Source: an uncultured Clostridia bacterium (GTDB lineage: Bacteria > Bacillota > Clostridia > TANB77 > CAG-508). From it: a stretch of DNA of 48,076 nucleotides. Shown here piece by piece: positions 26,709 through 35,282 of the stretch. The stretch covers positions 1-48,076 of the forward strand of contig CANRGE010000010.1 in the NCBI GenBank assembly GCA_947630065.1, written 5' to 3'. Position numbers and translations under genes: made by a program. Position 1 is the first letter of the stretch; every line of letters starts with the position of its first letter. The notes under the pieces are model-generated. The model was not told the origin of the DNA. It saw only the letters and a program-made list of their open reading frames with translations, and searched no databases.

Positions 26709-29700
26709 TCATAAACTTTCTAATATTTCTTCTCTTGTTCTCTTTTGTATATAATTATACTGTTCTGCACTAGAATCAAAATTACATATAGCTTTATACT
26801 CACAATATTCACAAGGTGTTTTTTTGGTTCTAACATTATAATAAGGTTTTATACTTATATTACCTGACATAATTTCCTGAGAAATTTCTTTTATTATTTT
26901 ATTCATATATTTTTGTAATTTATAAAATTCTTCTTTTGTTGCAACTTTAGAACGGGTTTGTGTTATATCTCCTTCAGAATTTATATATGCTGGAACTAAT
27001 TTAGAAAATCCATTTTTTAATTTATTATCATGCATTCTAATTACATTTACATCTGCTAAAATTAGCCCTTTCATTTTAAATTGTTTTTTTATTTCTAACT
27101 CAATTTCTTCGTCAGTTTTATTTTTGTCTGCTTTTATTATTGGGTCTATCAAATTAAAATATAATACTCCTGCTGGTATAAAATTATCTTTTTTTGTAAC
27201 AGCATCTAAATATGTTAATAATTGTATTTGCAATCCTGCTACAACCTCGTTTAAATCTATATTTTTTATAGAAGATTTATAATCTATAATTCTTACAAAT
27301 TTTCCTTCTTTGTTTTCGGCAAAATCTATTCTATCTATTTTTCCTGTAAGTTCTACTTTGCTACCGTCATCTAATTTTACTTCTATAGGTGGATATTTCT
27401 CATTTTTCTTAAATTCTACTTCTGTACCTAATACTTCAAAATCACTTTCAGTTATTGTTTCTATTATGTATTTCATTGCTCTTTTTATTATATTCTTTAA
27501 TCTTATTGTTAATATATTAAATTTTTTAGTACTAGTAAAAATATAATTTCTATTTAGAGTTAATTTTTCATTTATAATGTTTTCTACTATTTCATCTATT
27601 TGTTCTTCTGAAATTTCTTTAAGCTTAATTTCTCTTTGTTCTATTTGACTAAAAAATTCATCTATTACATCATGCATAAATGTTCCTGTGTCTAAACTTT
27701 GTATTTGAAATAAACTTTGTGATGATAATTTCAAACCATATTTTAAATAATATGAAAATGCACATTTTTTATATTGTTCTAACCTTGATATACTTGTTCT
27801 TAATGTATTTCCATATAATTGTTTTATAGTTTCAGGTGTCAATTTTAATTCGGTTGTTTCTTTTCTTGAAGATTTTATTGCATTTTCTAGTTTTTCTTTC
27901 CATTCTTTATCATGCATATATATATTATATATTTCAAACCATATAGGATTTATAATTTCATTTTCTTCATATTTTTTAATATTTATTAAAAGCTCATCAA
28001 ACATTGCTTGTTTTGTAGTTATTTCTGGTTCTAACTCTACTATATCGCTTTTTTCTTCTAGTTCAAATATCTTTTTTAATTTTGCCAATAGCATAGATGG
28101 TCTTAATGCTTTACTAGCATTGTCTGTTGAAGAATATGATAAATATAGTTTTTCCTCTGCTACAGTAAATGCTTTATATATATTAAAATTATCTTCATAT
28201 AAACTTTCTACTGTATTTTTTGCTAATTCTATTCCCTCATTTTTTAAATAGTTCCTATCTTCATCATTCAAATAGCCTTCATCTGTATGTACACTTGGAA
28301 AAATTCCATCATTTAATGCTACAATAAATACAGCTTTTACTTTATGTGTTCTAGACCTATCTACATCACCCATTATTACTTGATCTTGCGTTGCTGGTAT
28401 TTTTCCAAGTCCACTATTTTGTAAGCCTATTTTTAAAAGTTTACTATATTCATCAAATGATATTTTTTGTTCTTTTAATACTAAAACCATTTCATCTAGC
28501 ACATTTATTAATATGTCCCAACTTTTTTTATATTCATTTGCTAAATCTATTTGCTCATTTTCTTCTAATATTTTTATTTTCTCAGTTAATTTTGTATCTA
28601 TTTTGTTTTCTATTAAATATGTATAAATTGCTTTTGATAATTCCTCACAATTTTTTCCTCTATTTAAACTATTTTTAAATTTTAATAATGGATTTACTAT
28701 TTTTTCTCTTAGCTCATTTAATTTTTCTAGTTCTTCATCACTATCTGCAATTTTCCATGGCTCTTTTGTCCATTTATTTCCTTTTATGCCCCATTTTATA
28801 CAATAATTTTCTAGCATAAACATATCTTCTATATCTATATCACATAAGCCCGTTTTTATGTAATTAAACATTGCTTCATATGACCAATTTTTTGCAAAAA
28901 TTTCTAATAGAGCTAAAACATATTTTACTAATATGTTTTGATTCAAATCCTTCTTTTCGTCTATGAAAATTGGAATATTATATTTGTTAAAAATTACTTT
29001 TGCTATGTTTGAGTATGTATCTAAATTTTTTGTAATTACTGAAATATCATTATATTTATAATTATTATCTCTTACAAGTTTTATAATTTCTTTCGCTACA
29101 TGTTCTATTTCAGAAAATGGATTTTGTGCTAAAAATAATTCTATATTTTCATTTTTTTGTTCATATTTTTCAGATTTTATTGCATATATATTTTCTTCTA
29201 AATGTTTTAACTCATCTTTTTTAAATCTCTTTTTCTCTTCTAAAAATACCGCTTCTTCTACAATAATTTTTTCTTTATTTGCAATCGATATTAATGTATT
29301 AATTGTTTCTTTATTAGAGAAAAATATATCTGATTCTATATTTTTTTCTTGTGTTAATGAATCTGAACAGATTGTAATATTTATTTGCTTACATACTTTT
29401 AATAACTTTCTTATTAATTCATATTCTTGTTTTGTAAAACCCACAAATTCATCTATATATATAACAGAGTTTTTGAACATATTAGTATATTCAATTTTTT
29501 CTGTTAGCATGTCTAATATATCATCTTCATCTATGTAATTATTGCTTAAAGTATTTTGATATTCCTCATATATTTTTCGTATATCTTCTAATTTATATTT
29601 TAAATATTTATTTTCAGTTGATGATTCTATATTTTTAACATTTTCTACTGTTACCCTATGTTTTTTTAATTCAGTTATTGTTTGTTCAATAATTTGCACA

Positions 29701-30038
29701 TTTTCATCTGATTTTCCTAAAAATTTAAGCTCATTTTTATTATTAGAAAGCAAATTATATATAAGCATTGCTTTTCCTGTTTTAGATAATTGTACTCTAG
29801 TTTTTCCTCCAACTTCACTTAAAATTCTATATGCCATACGCTCAAATGTTAAAACTTCTGCATTTATAACTGCTTTCTTGTTTAATGATTCAAGTAATTT
29901 TTTTTCCGCAGTAAAAGAAAATTGTTCTGGAGTTATTATATATATTTTTTCTTCTTGTTCGATTATTTTACTTATTTCATCATAGCAAAACTGACTTTTT
30001 CCAGTTCCTGCTCTTCCATATATTAGTCTTAAACTCAT
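26709..30038 (-). CDS. addB: ATP-dependent nuclease subunit AddB
   Basis: AddB joins AddA in the helicase-nuclease that resects double-strand breaks for recombination. The 1109 residues match the family. The Walker A motif GRAGTGKSQ lies at 8-16. The C-terminal nuclease has the IIDYKSS motif, followed by QIQLLTYLDAV, and the Fe-S cysteines are in YKKCAFSYYL (about 755) and CEYCEYKAIC near the end. addA is not in the window, which is unusual because the two are often adjacent. It follows ogg by six bases. Confidence 0.93.
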   Translation of the reverse strand: MSLRLIYGRAGTGKSQFCYDEISKIIEQEEKIYIITPEQFSFTAEKKLLESLNKKAVINAEVLTFERMAYRILSEVGGKTRVQLSKTGKAMLIYNLLSNNKNELKFLGKSDENVQIIEQTITELKKHRVTVENVKNIESSTENKYLKYKLEDIRKIYEEYQNTLSNNYIDEDDILDMLTEKIEYTNMFKNSVIYIDEFVGFTKQEYELIRKLLKVCKQINITICSDSLTQEKNIESDIFFSNKETINTLISIANKEKIIVEEAVFLEEKKRFKKDELKHLEENIYAIKSEKYEQKNENIELFLAQNPFSEIEHVAKEIIKLVRDNNYKYNDISVITKNLDTYSNIAKVIFNKYNIPIFIDEKKDLNQNILVKYVLALLEIFAKNWSYEAMFNYIKTGLCDIDIEDMFMLENYCIKWGIKGNKWTKEPWKIADSDEELEKLNELREKIVNPLLKFKNSLNRGKNCEELSKAIYTYLIENKIDTKLTEKIKILEENEQIDLANEYKKSWDILINVLDEMVLVLKEQKISFDEYSKLLKIGLQNSGLGKIPATQDQVIMGDVDRSRTHKVKAVFIVALNDGIFPSVHTDEGYLNDEDRNYLKNEGIELAKNTVESLYEDNFNIYKAFTVAEEKLYLSYSSTDNASKALRPSMLLAKLKKIFELEEKSDIVELEPEITTKQAMFDELLINIKKYEENEIINPIWFEIYNIYMHDKEWKEKLENAIKSSRKETTELKLTPETIKQLYGNTLRTSISRLEQYKKCAFSYYLKYGLKLSSQSLFQIQSLDTGTFMHDVIDEFFSQIEQREIKLKEISEEQIDEIVENIINEKLTLNRNYIFTSTKKFNILTIRLKNIIKRAMKYIIETITESDFEVLGTEVEFKKNEKYPPIEVKLDDGSKVELTGKIDRIDFAENKEGKFVRIIDYKSSIKNIDLNEVVAGLQIQLLTYLDAVTKKDNFIPAGVLYFNLIDPIIKADKNKTDEEIELEIKKQFKMKGLILADVNVIRMHDNKLKNGFSKLVPAYINSEGDITQTRSKVATKEEFYKLQKYMNKIIKEISQEIMSGNISIKPYYNVRTKKTPCEYCEYKAICNFDSSAEQYNYIQKRTREEILESL

Positions 30039-30044
30039 TTATTT

Positions 30045-30908
30045 CTACCTTTCTCTTCTAGCAAAAAACAAATATTGTTGTGCAAGTCCTGCTAAGTTTC
30101 CATATTTATTTTGTGCTAAATTTTCTATTTCTTTTTTACTAACTTTGGTTTCATCTTCATTTTTTATATATAGTTCGTTCATTACTCTTCTAATCCATAC
30201 ATCTATCGGAAATACTTCATATCGTTGCATTCCAAATAACATTATACAATCAGCAACTTTTGGTCCAACTCCAGATAAAGATAATAGTTTTTCTCTCACT
30301 AGTGCAGAATCTTTTTCATTTTGTAATTCATTTAAAAAATTTTTATTTTCATTTATTATTTTTGTCGTTTCATAAATTCTTTTATCTCTAAAGCCTAAAC
30401 CTAATTTTCTCAAATCTTCAACTGTTGCTTTTGATAATTGTTCTGGTGTAGGGAAAGTATAATATTCTTCTTTATTCCACTCTATTTTATTTCCATATTT
30501 TTTTGAAATTCTTTCAATTATTCCTTTTATTCTAGGTATATTATTATTTGCAGATATTATAAAAGAAATAATTGTCTCCCATAAGTCTTGTTTTAATATT
30601 CTAATTCCTTGTCCGTATTTTATGCTTTCTTTTAATGGTTCATCTATTTTACTTAATTTATCTTTTATTTTATTATAATCTGTATCTAAATCAAAATATT
30701 CTATACATGTATTAATTATATTTTGAGTACATATTCCTTTAAAAATTATTTTTCCATTATCTTTTTTTACATTTAAAACATTTTCTTTAAATACTCCTGT
30801 ATAGCTTCCGTCTTCTTGTCTATTCCATCTAAAACATTGTCCACATTCGAATATATCTCTTGGCTCAAATGAATTGTATTTTTCTAGTACAAATATTTGC
30901 TCTTTCAC
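30045..30908 (-). CDS. ogg: 8-oxoguanine DNA glycosylase
   Basis: This bifunctional base-excision glycosylase/lyase of the HhH-GPD superfamily has 287 residues. The helix-hairpin-helix LSGVGPKVADC carries the catalytic lysine K217, and D236 is in FPIDVWIRR. The N-terminal FECGQCFRWNR matches the OGG1-like damaged-base pocket. The start is GTG at 30908 with GGATG upstream. It forms an operon with addB. The call is secure. Confidence 0.92.
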   Translation of the reverse strand: MKEQIFVLEKYNSFEPRDIFECGQCFRWNRQEDGSYTGVFKENVLNVKKDNGKIIFKGICTQNIINTCIEYFDLDTDYNKIKDKLSKIDEPLKESIKYGQGIRILKQDLWETIISFIISANNNIPRIKGIIERISKKYGNKIEWNKEEYYTFPTPEQLSKATVEDLRKLGLGFRDKRIYETTKIINENKNFLNELQNEKDSALVREKLLSLSGVGPKVADCIMLFGMQRYEVFPIDVWIRRVMNELYIKNEDETKVSKKEIENLAQNKYGNLAGLAQQYLFFARRER

Positions 30909-31086
30909 AATTATTACATCCTTTCTATGTGTAAAATATTTTATCTCTATATGTGTATTTTACCATATGGAAGAGTAAAATACAATTAAAAAATACGGCT
31001 CTGAATATATTTGCATAAAAACTTTTTCAGAGACTTTTTAATCAATTATATTTAAATTTTATTTTTTTAGTTTAAATTTTTATAAT

Positions 31087-31118
31087 ATAAAAGTCCACTA
31101 ATTTTAGCAGACTTTTAT
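31087..31118 (-). terminator. Terminator of the pilin-like genes
   Basis: A nine-bp stem (31087-31095 with 31110-31118) with A/T ends lies 74 bases after the stop at 31192. The rest of the gap 30909-31191 shows no gene. Confidence 0.65.
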
Positions 31119-31191
31119 ATTTTTAATATATTAAATTATATTTTTCTTCCTATTATTTTATCTTTCTATCAAGGTAAATAATATATATTTA

Positions 31192-31816
<625 letters not shown>

Positions 31817-32257
31817 CTTTCATCCTCTCCTTTTCTATTTTTTTAATGTATACCATATAAATCTACTTTCGTCATTCCATTACACATTAGTTTTACTGTT
31901 GTATCATTTACGTATTTACATGTACCAATTCTTATAGCTCCAGTATGTGAACTTGCATTTATTCCTGATGCTACTGAAAAAATATCATAAGATATCTCTG
32001 TACTTGCAAATATTTCTTGGTTATACCATGAAACTATAGCAACTTCAGAAAATTGCTTTAAGTCTTTTACTGTTTTTTCTGTTTCTGTTGTATTAGTTGT
32101 ACTAGCGAGTAATTCCCATGTCCTTTTTGGCATATTTACTGTTTCCCTTCCATTTTGTATATAATCATCTATTTTTGCAAGTTCATTTTGTTCTTGTTCT
32201 GCTTTATTTTGGTATTTATCTACTGCGTATTCTGCACCTTTTAATATTCCATTATCT

Positions 32258-32260
32258 CCG
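32258..32260 (-). other. CGG +1 recoding site in pilin-like gene B
   Basis: The zero frame of the pilin helix reads GCA CTA CGG AGA TAA. Skipping the C gives CTA GGA GAT AAT GGA and opens 138 codons. It is the same position as in gene A, although the preceding leucine codon differs (CTA versus TTA). Confidence 0.87.
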
Positions 32261-32354
32261 TAGTGCAAAGTTTATTGCTACTCCTGCTAAGATTAATAAC
32301 AATATTACTGTTATTATTAATGCTATTAGTGTTATTCCTTTTTCTTTCCTATTC

Positions 32355-32372
32355 GTGTGTGTGTGTGTGTGT
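32355..32372. repeat. (GT)9 microsatellite in pilin-like gene B
   Basis: Nine GT units occupy the same place as the sixteen in gene A. The difference of 14 bases changes the frame. Confidence 0.95.
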
Positions 32373-32436
32373 TACTGTTTCTTGGCTTTTTTCATTTTTC
32401 ATTTGTTCTTACCTCTCTTTTTTATTTTATATTGGT

Positions 32437-32465
32437 ATTATATATATAATATTTATTTTTGACAA
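32437..32465 (-). promoter_or_regulatory. Sigma-A promoter for the pilin-like pair
   Basis: On the minus strand TTGTCA (32465-32460) and TATAAT (32442-32437) are separated by 17 bases, about 35 bases upstream of ATG 32402. A good promoter argues that the pair is still transcribed. Confidence 0.8.
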
Positions 32466-32504
32466 TATTTTTATAAAATATTATTAATTTACATTTAATG
32501 GTTA

Positions 32505-32636
32505 TATAATTTTGGTGAATAATGAAAAATGAATAATTAATAGTTAATAGTACATAAGTGCTCTTATATCCTATTTATAATTATTAATTATTCATTATTC
32601 ACTGCGAATTGTTAAATTCGCACTTATAGTAGCGAT
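32505..32636. repeat. Direct repeat copy 1, palindromic, with tRNA-end fragment
   Basis: This element is about 90% identical to 33393-33538. GTGAATAATGAA...TAATTAATA arms are inverted around the AGTACATAAGTGCTC centre, and a small hairpin GCGAATT/AATTCGC follows. It ends with GTAGCGAT, the complement of the tRNA-Met 3' end. It fills most of the gap 32403-32715. Confidence 0.85.
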
Positions 32637-32715
32637 TGCTTGCAATAATGCTTATGTACCGCCACTTTTTGTGTTTTTTAGGAAATTGTTTATAAAGTCT
32701 GGAAATACTATAAAA

Positions 32716-32995
32716 TTAGCAATAAAATTTAATCTCACTAACATTAAAACGTTCTTTCCATTTTGTAGTAATTAAGAAAAAGTTATATTGTATAGCTTTA
32801 TATATTTTTCTTAAATCTTGCTGTGGAATTTGACTATTATTATTAGCTAAAATACAATCTCCGATTTTTAGTAATCCATATTTTTGTTGAATTTGCTCTT
32901 GGGTTTCCTTTGCAAACATGAACATGTATAGGTTCATAATTTTCATTTGACCAAAAAAATATTACATATCCTGAAAAACTAAATAGATTAGGCAC
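32716..32995 (-). CDS. DUF4160 family protein, needs +1 shift at CGG 32863
   Basis: Read from GTG 32995, the first 44 codons give MPNLFSFSGYVIFFWSNEN and YEPIHVHVCKGNP, the typical start of DUF4160 proteins, ending WITKN. The zero frame then meets CGG and soon a stop. Skipping C32863 yields GDCILANNNSQIP and the rest of the domain to FYC, total 92 residues, a normal length. The GTG overlaps the last eight bases of the upstream gene, so the two are translationally coupled. DUF4160 genes commonly sit with a small partner in toxin-antitoxin-like pairs; that role is inferred here. Confidence 0.8.
32861..32863 (-). other. CGG +1 recoding site in DUF4160 gene
   Basis: The zero frame reads ACT AAA AAT CGG AGA TTG. 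Skipping the C gives AAT GGA GAT TGT ATT TTA. I found this site by applying the rule seen at the other six. Confidence 0.82.
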
Positions 32996-33263
32996 TTTCT
33001 ACTTCGCCTCCTCTTGCTATATCAAAAAAGTATGCTGCTCCACGCTCTACAACTGTTTTAAATAAAGCAATTTCTTCATCTGAAAAATGTCCTTCTTTTT
33101 CAATAATATCATAGCTAGGCAGCTCAAATACTACTGTGTCAAAGCCATATTCCATTGGTCTTTCAAATGAAATAATAATATATTCTTCTCCGTTTTCTTT
33201 CTTACGAATATCTGAGGAAACTACTAAAGTTCCATCTGCATATGTTACAAATTCATGCATCAT
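32988..33263 (-). CDS. Small partner protein of the DUF4160 gene
   Basis: The 91-residue acidic protein has no recognised domain; predicted strands alternate with charged turns (VTYADGTLVV, EYIIISFERP). ATG 33263 is preceded by GGAGAG. Its stop overlaps the GTG of the DUF4160 gene, which suggests coupled expression and possibly an antitoxin-like role, though nothing in the sequence proves that. The pair lies between two direct repeats and has no CGG in frame. Confidence 0.7.
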   Translation of the reverse strand: MMHEFVTYADGTLVVSSDIRKKENGEEYIIISFERPMEYGFDTVVFELPSYDIIEKEGHFSDEEIALFKTVVERGAAYFFDIARGGEVESA

Positions 33264-33392
33264 AATTACTCACTCTCCTCTACTAATTAGTATTATAACA
33301 TGATTTAAAATGTTTTACTACTAATTATAAATAAAAAATTGTATAAATATTGCTTATAACTTTGACTAAAATCAATATAGAAATGTTGATTT

Positions 33393-33538
33393 TATAATTT
33401 TGGTGAATAATGAAAAGTGAATAATTAATAGTTAATAGTACATAAGTGCTCTTACATCCTATTTTTAATTATTAATTATTCACTCTTCACTATTCATTAT
33501 TCACTGCGAATTGTTAAATTCGCACTTATGGTAGCGAT
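33393..33538. repeat. Direct repeat copy 2, abutting tRNA-Met
   Basis: This copy has a 14-base insertion (CACTCTTCACTATT-like) in the right arm relative to 32505-32636 and runs into the last ten bases of the tRNA gene. The two arms can fold into a long A/T-rich hairpin that could also serve as the tRNA terminator. Confidence 0.85.
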
Positions 33539-33605
33539 GGTGGGACTTGAACCTACGACCTGCCGGGTATGAACCGGATGCTCTAGCCAACTGAGCTACA
33601 TCGCC
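33529..33605 (-). tRNA. tRNA-Met (CAT), elongator type
   Basis: The 77-base gene encodes its CCA end. The anticodon loop TTCATAC and the GGCGATG acceptor arm resemble the Bacillus elongator tRNA-Met, not initiator or lysidine tRNA-Ile. Pairs 1-72 (G-U), 27-43 (U-C) and 51-63 (A-C) are imperfect. A CGG-related role is not suggested by its anticodon. Confidence 0.93.
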
Positions 33606-33624
33606 ATATTTATCAACGTGTTAT

Positions 33625-33653
33625 ATTATATTAGTATATTTATCTTTTGTCAA
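33625..33653 (-). promoter_or_regulatory. Consensus promoter of the tRNA-Met gene
   Basis: On the minus strand perfect TTGACA (33653-33648) and TATAAT (33630-33625) have a 17-base spacer, 20 bases before the tRNA. Confidence 0.88.
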
Positions 33654-33682
33654 GATTATACAAGAATTTTTATTCTAAAAGT

Positions 33683-33716
33683 AATAAATATGAGATATAA
33701 AAATCTCATATTTATT
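33683..33716 (-). terminator. Terminator of the small gene at 33712
   Basis: A 13-bp perfect stem (33683-33695 with 33704-33716) overlaps the stop codon of the gene. A/T ends follow on both sides. Confidence 0.75.
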
Positions 33717-34029
33717 TTTCTTGTTCTAATAAACTTTCTAGATTCATTTCTTTCTTCTTAGATTGTACTTTATTTATTGGTTGTAATTTTTCTTCATTAA
33801 CTATAATGTTTTTTAAACCTTTTTTTGTAGTAGTATTATTGTCTTCTAATTCTTCTATTAATTTTTTTATTGTTGCACTTTCTGGTTGTTCTTTTATATT
33901 ATTATTTTCTATTCCTTCTTCTGTTGTAAAACCACTAATTAAAGTACCTATTCCTCTAAAGAAAGCACTTATTCCTTCGAATAGTTTTCTTGTTTGACTT
34001 TCATTTAGTGTTTTTTCTACTCTGCTCAT
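33712..34029 (-). CDS. Hypothetical protein of 105 residues
   Basis: No family is recognised. An amphipathic start (LFEGISAFFRGIGTLISGF, about 16-34) may touch the membrane; the remainder is charged and probably disordered, ending in KEMNLESLLEQEK. ATG 34029 is preceded by AGGAG. It stands between rpoD and the tRNA with its own terminator. Confidence 0.65.
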   Translation of the reverse strand: MSRVEKTLNESQTRKLFEGISAFFRGIGTLISGFTTEEGIENNNIKEQPESATIKKLIEELEDNNTTTKKGLKNIIVNEEKLQPINKVQSKKKEMNLESLLEQEK

Positions 34030-34090
34030 TTTATTCTCCTTCTTGTAAGATTTGCTTCTTACATTAATATTCCTTTTTATAGTATAGCAG

Positions 34091-34125
34091 AAAACTGTTA
34101 AAAAGTCAACGTTTTTAACAGTTTT
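34091..34125 (-). terminator. Terminator of the dnaG-rpoD operon
   Basis: A 14-bp perfect stem (34091-34104 with 34112-34125) and seven-base loop begin five bases after the rpoD stop. Confidence 0.88.
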
Positions 34126-34130
34126 TCGTC

Positions 34131-35270
34131 TTAGTTCATATAATCTCTTAGTTTTTTACTTCTACTTGGATGTCTTAATTTTCTTAATGCTTTTGCTTCT
34201 ATTTGTCTAATTCTTTCACGTGTTACTTCGAATTCTCTACCTACTTCTTCAAGAGTTCTTGCTTTTCCGTCTTCTAATCCAAATCTTAATTTTAAAACTT
34301 TGGCTTCTCTTGCTGTTAAAGTATTCATAACTTCTTCTAGTTGTTCTTTTAATAGTGTATATGCTGCTGAGTCATGTGGTGCTGGACTGTCTTCGTCTTG
34401 TATAAAGTCTCCTAAATGGCTATCGTCTTCTTCTCCTATTGGAGTTTCTAAAGATACTGGATCTTGTGCTATTTTTTGTATCTCTATAACTTTTTCTACT
34501 GGCATTTCTAATTCTTCTGCTATTTCTTCTGGGGTAGGTTCTCTTCCTAATTTTTGTAGTAAGTGTCTTGATGTACGTATTAATTTATTTATTGTTTCTA
34601 CCATGTGTACAGGAATTCTTATTGTTCTTGCTTGATCTGCTATAGCTCTTGTTATAGCTTGTCTAATCCACCATGTTGCGTATGTGCTAAATTTATATCC
34701 TTTTTGATAATCGAATTTTTCTACTGCTTTTATTAAGCCCATATTACCTTCTTGAATTAAGTCTAGAAATAACATTCCTCTACCAACATATTTTTTTGCT
34801 ATACTAACTACTAATCTTAGGTTTGATTCTGCAAGTTTTTGTTTTGCTTCTTCATCTCCTTTTAATATTCTTTCTGCAAGTTCTATTTCTTCATCGTATG
34901 TTAGCAATGGAATTCTTCCTATTTCTCTTAAATACATTCTAACAGGATCTTCTGTGTTTACTCCTTCGAAATTTTCTAAGTTGATGTCTTCTACTTTTAT
35001 ATCTTCTACTTCTTTTAAGTCTTCTATGTCAGGTTCTTCATCTTCTAAATCATCTTTTAAGTCTAGGTTCAATTCTTCAAAAGCATCAAATACTTTTTCT
35101 ATTTGATCTGGATTTGCTTCTTCTAATTCAGACGCAAGTTCTGCATAAGTAATTTTTCCTTGTTTTTTAGCTTTTTCTACTATTTCTTGAACATCAATAT
35201 CTTTAGATTCTTTTTCTTGTTCTTTTTTTTCTTGTTCTTTTTTGCCTTTTGTTTTCTTTTCGTCTTCCAT
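34131..35270 (-). CDS. rpoD: Primary sigma factor RpoD
   Basis: This is the housekeeping sigma subunit of RNA polymerase, 379 residues. Region 1.1 covers about 28-75, region 1.2 begins at [12 protein letters not shown] (about 107), and regions 2.1-2.4 include [18 protein letters not shown] and [10 protein letters not shown]. Region 4.2 ends in [19 protein letters not shown]. Together they explain the TTGACA/TATAAT promoters seen here. A Lys/Glu-rich N-terminal extension precedes region 1.1. It follows dnaG by 12 bases. The call is secure. Confidence 0.96.
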   Translation of the reverse strand: MEDEKKTKGKKEQEKKEQEKESKDIDVQEIVEKAKKQGKITYAELASELEEANPDQIEKVFDAFEELNLDLKDDLEDEEPDIEDLKEVEDIKVEDINLENFEGVNTEDPVRMYLREIGRIPLLTYDEEIELAERILKGDEEAKQKLAESNLRLVVSIAKKYVGRGMLFLDLIQEGNMGLIKAVEKFDYQKGYKFSTYATWWIRQAITRAIADQARTIRIPVHMVETINKLIRTSRHLLQKLGREPTPEEIAEELEMPVEKVIEIQKIAQDPVSLETPIGEEDDSHLGDFIQDEDSPAPHDSAAYTLLKEQLEEVMNTLTAREAKVLKLRFGLEDGKARTLEEVGREFEVTRERIRQIEAKALRKLRHPSRSKKLRDYMN

Positions 35271-35282
35271 TCTTTTACCTCC

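Larger units (their letters stand above)
31843..32402 (-). pseudogene. Pilin-like surface protein B, phase-off microsatellite plus CGG site
   Basis: This is a paralogue of gene A, with the same leader, helix and LGDNGILKGAEYAVDKY region but a different C-terminal domain. From ATG 32402 the frame enters a nine-unit AC repeat and stops at TAG after 17 codons. The pilin helix lies in another frame that has TAA directly before the repeat and no start codon. One more AC unit would restore it. The helix is then followed by CTA CGG AGA TAA, which again needs the C of CGG skipped. With both conditions met the product would be about 190 residues. It may be a phase-variable gene in the off state rather than a dead gene. 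Confidence 0.75.
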
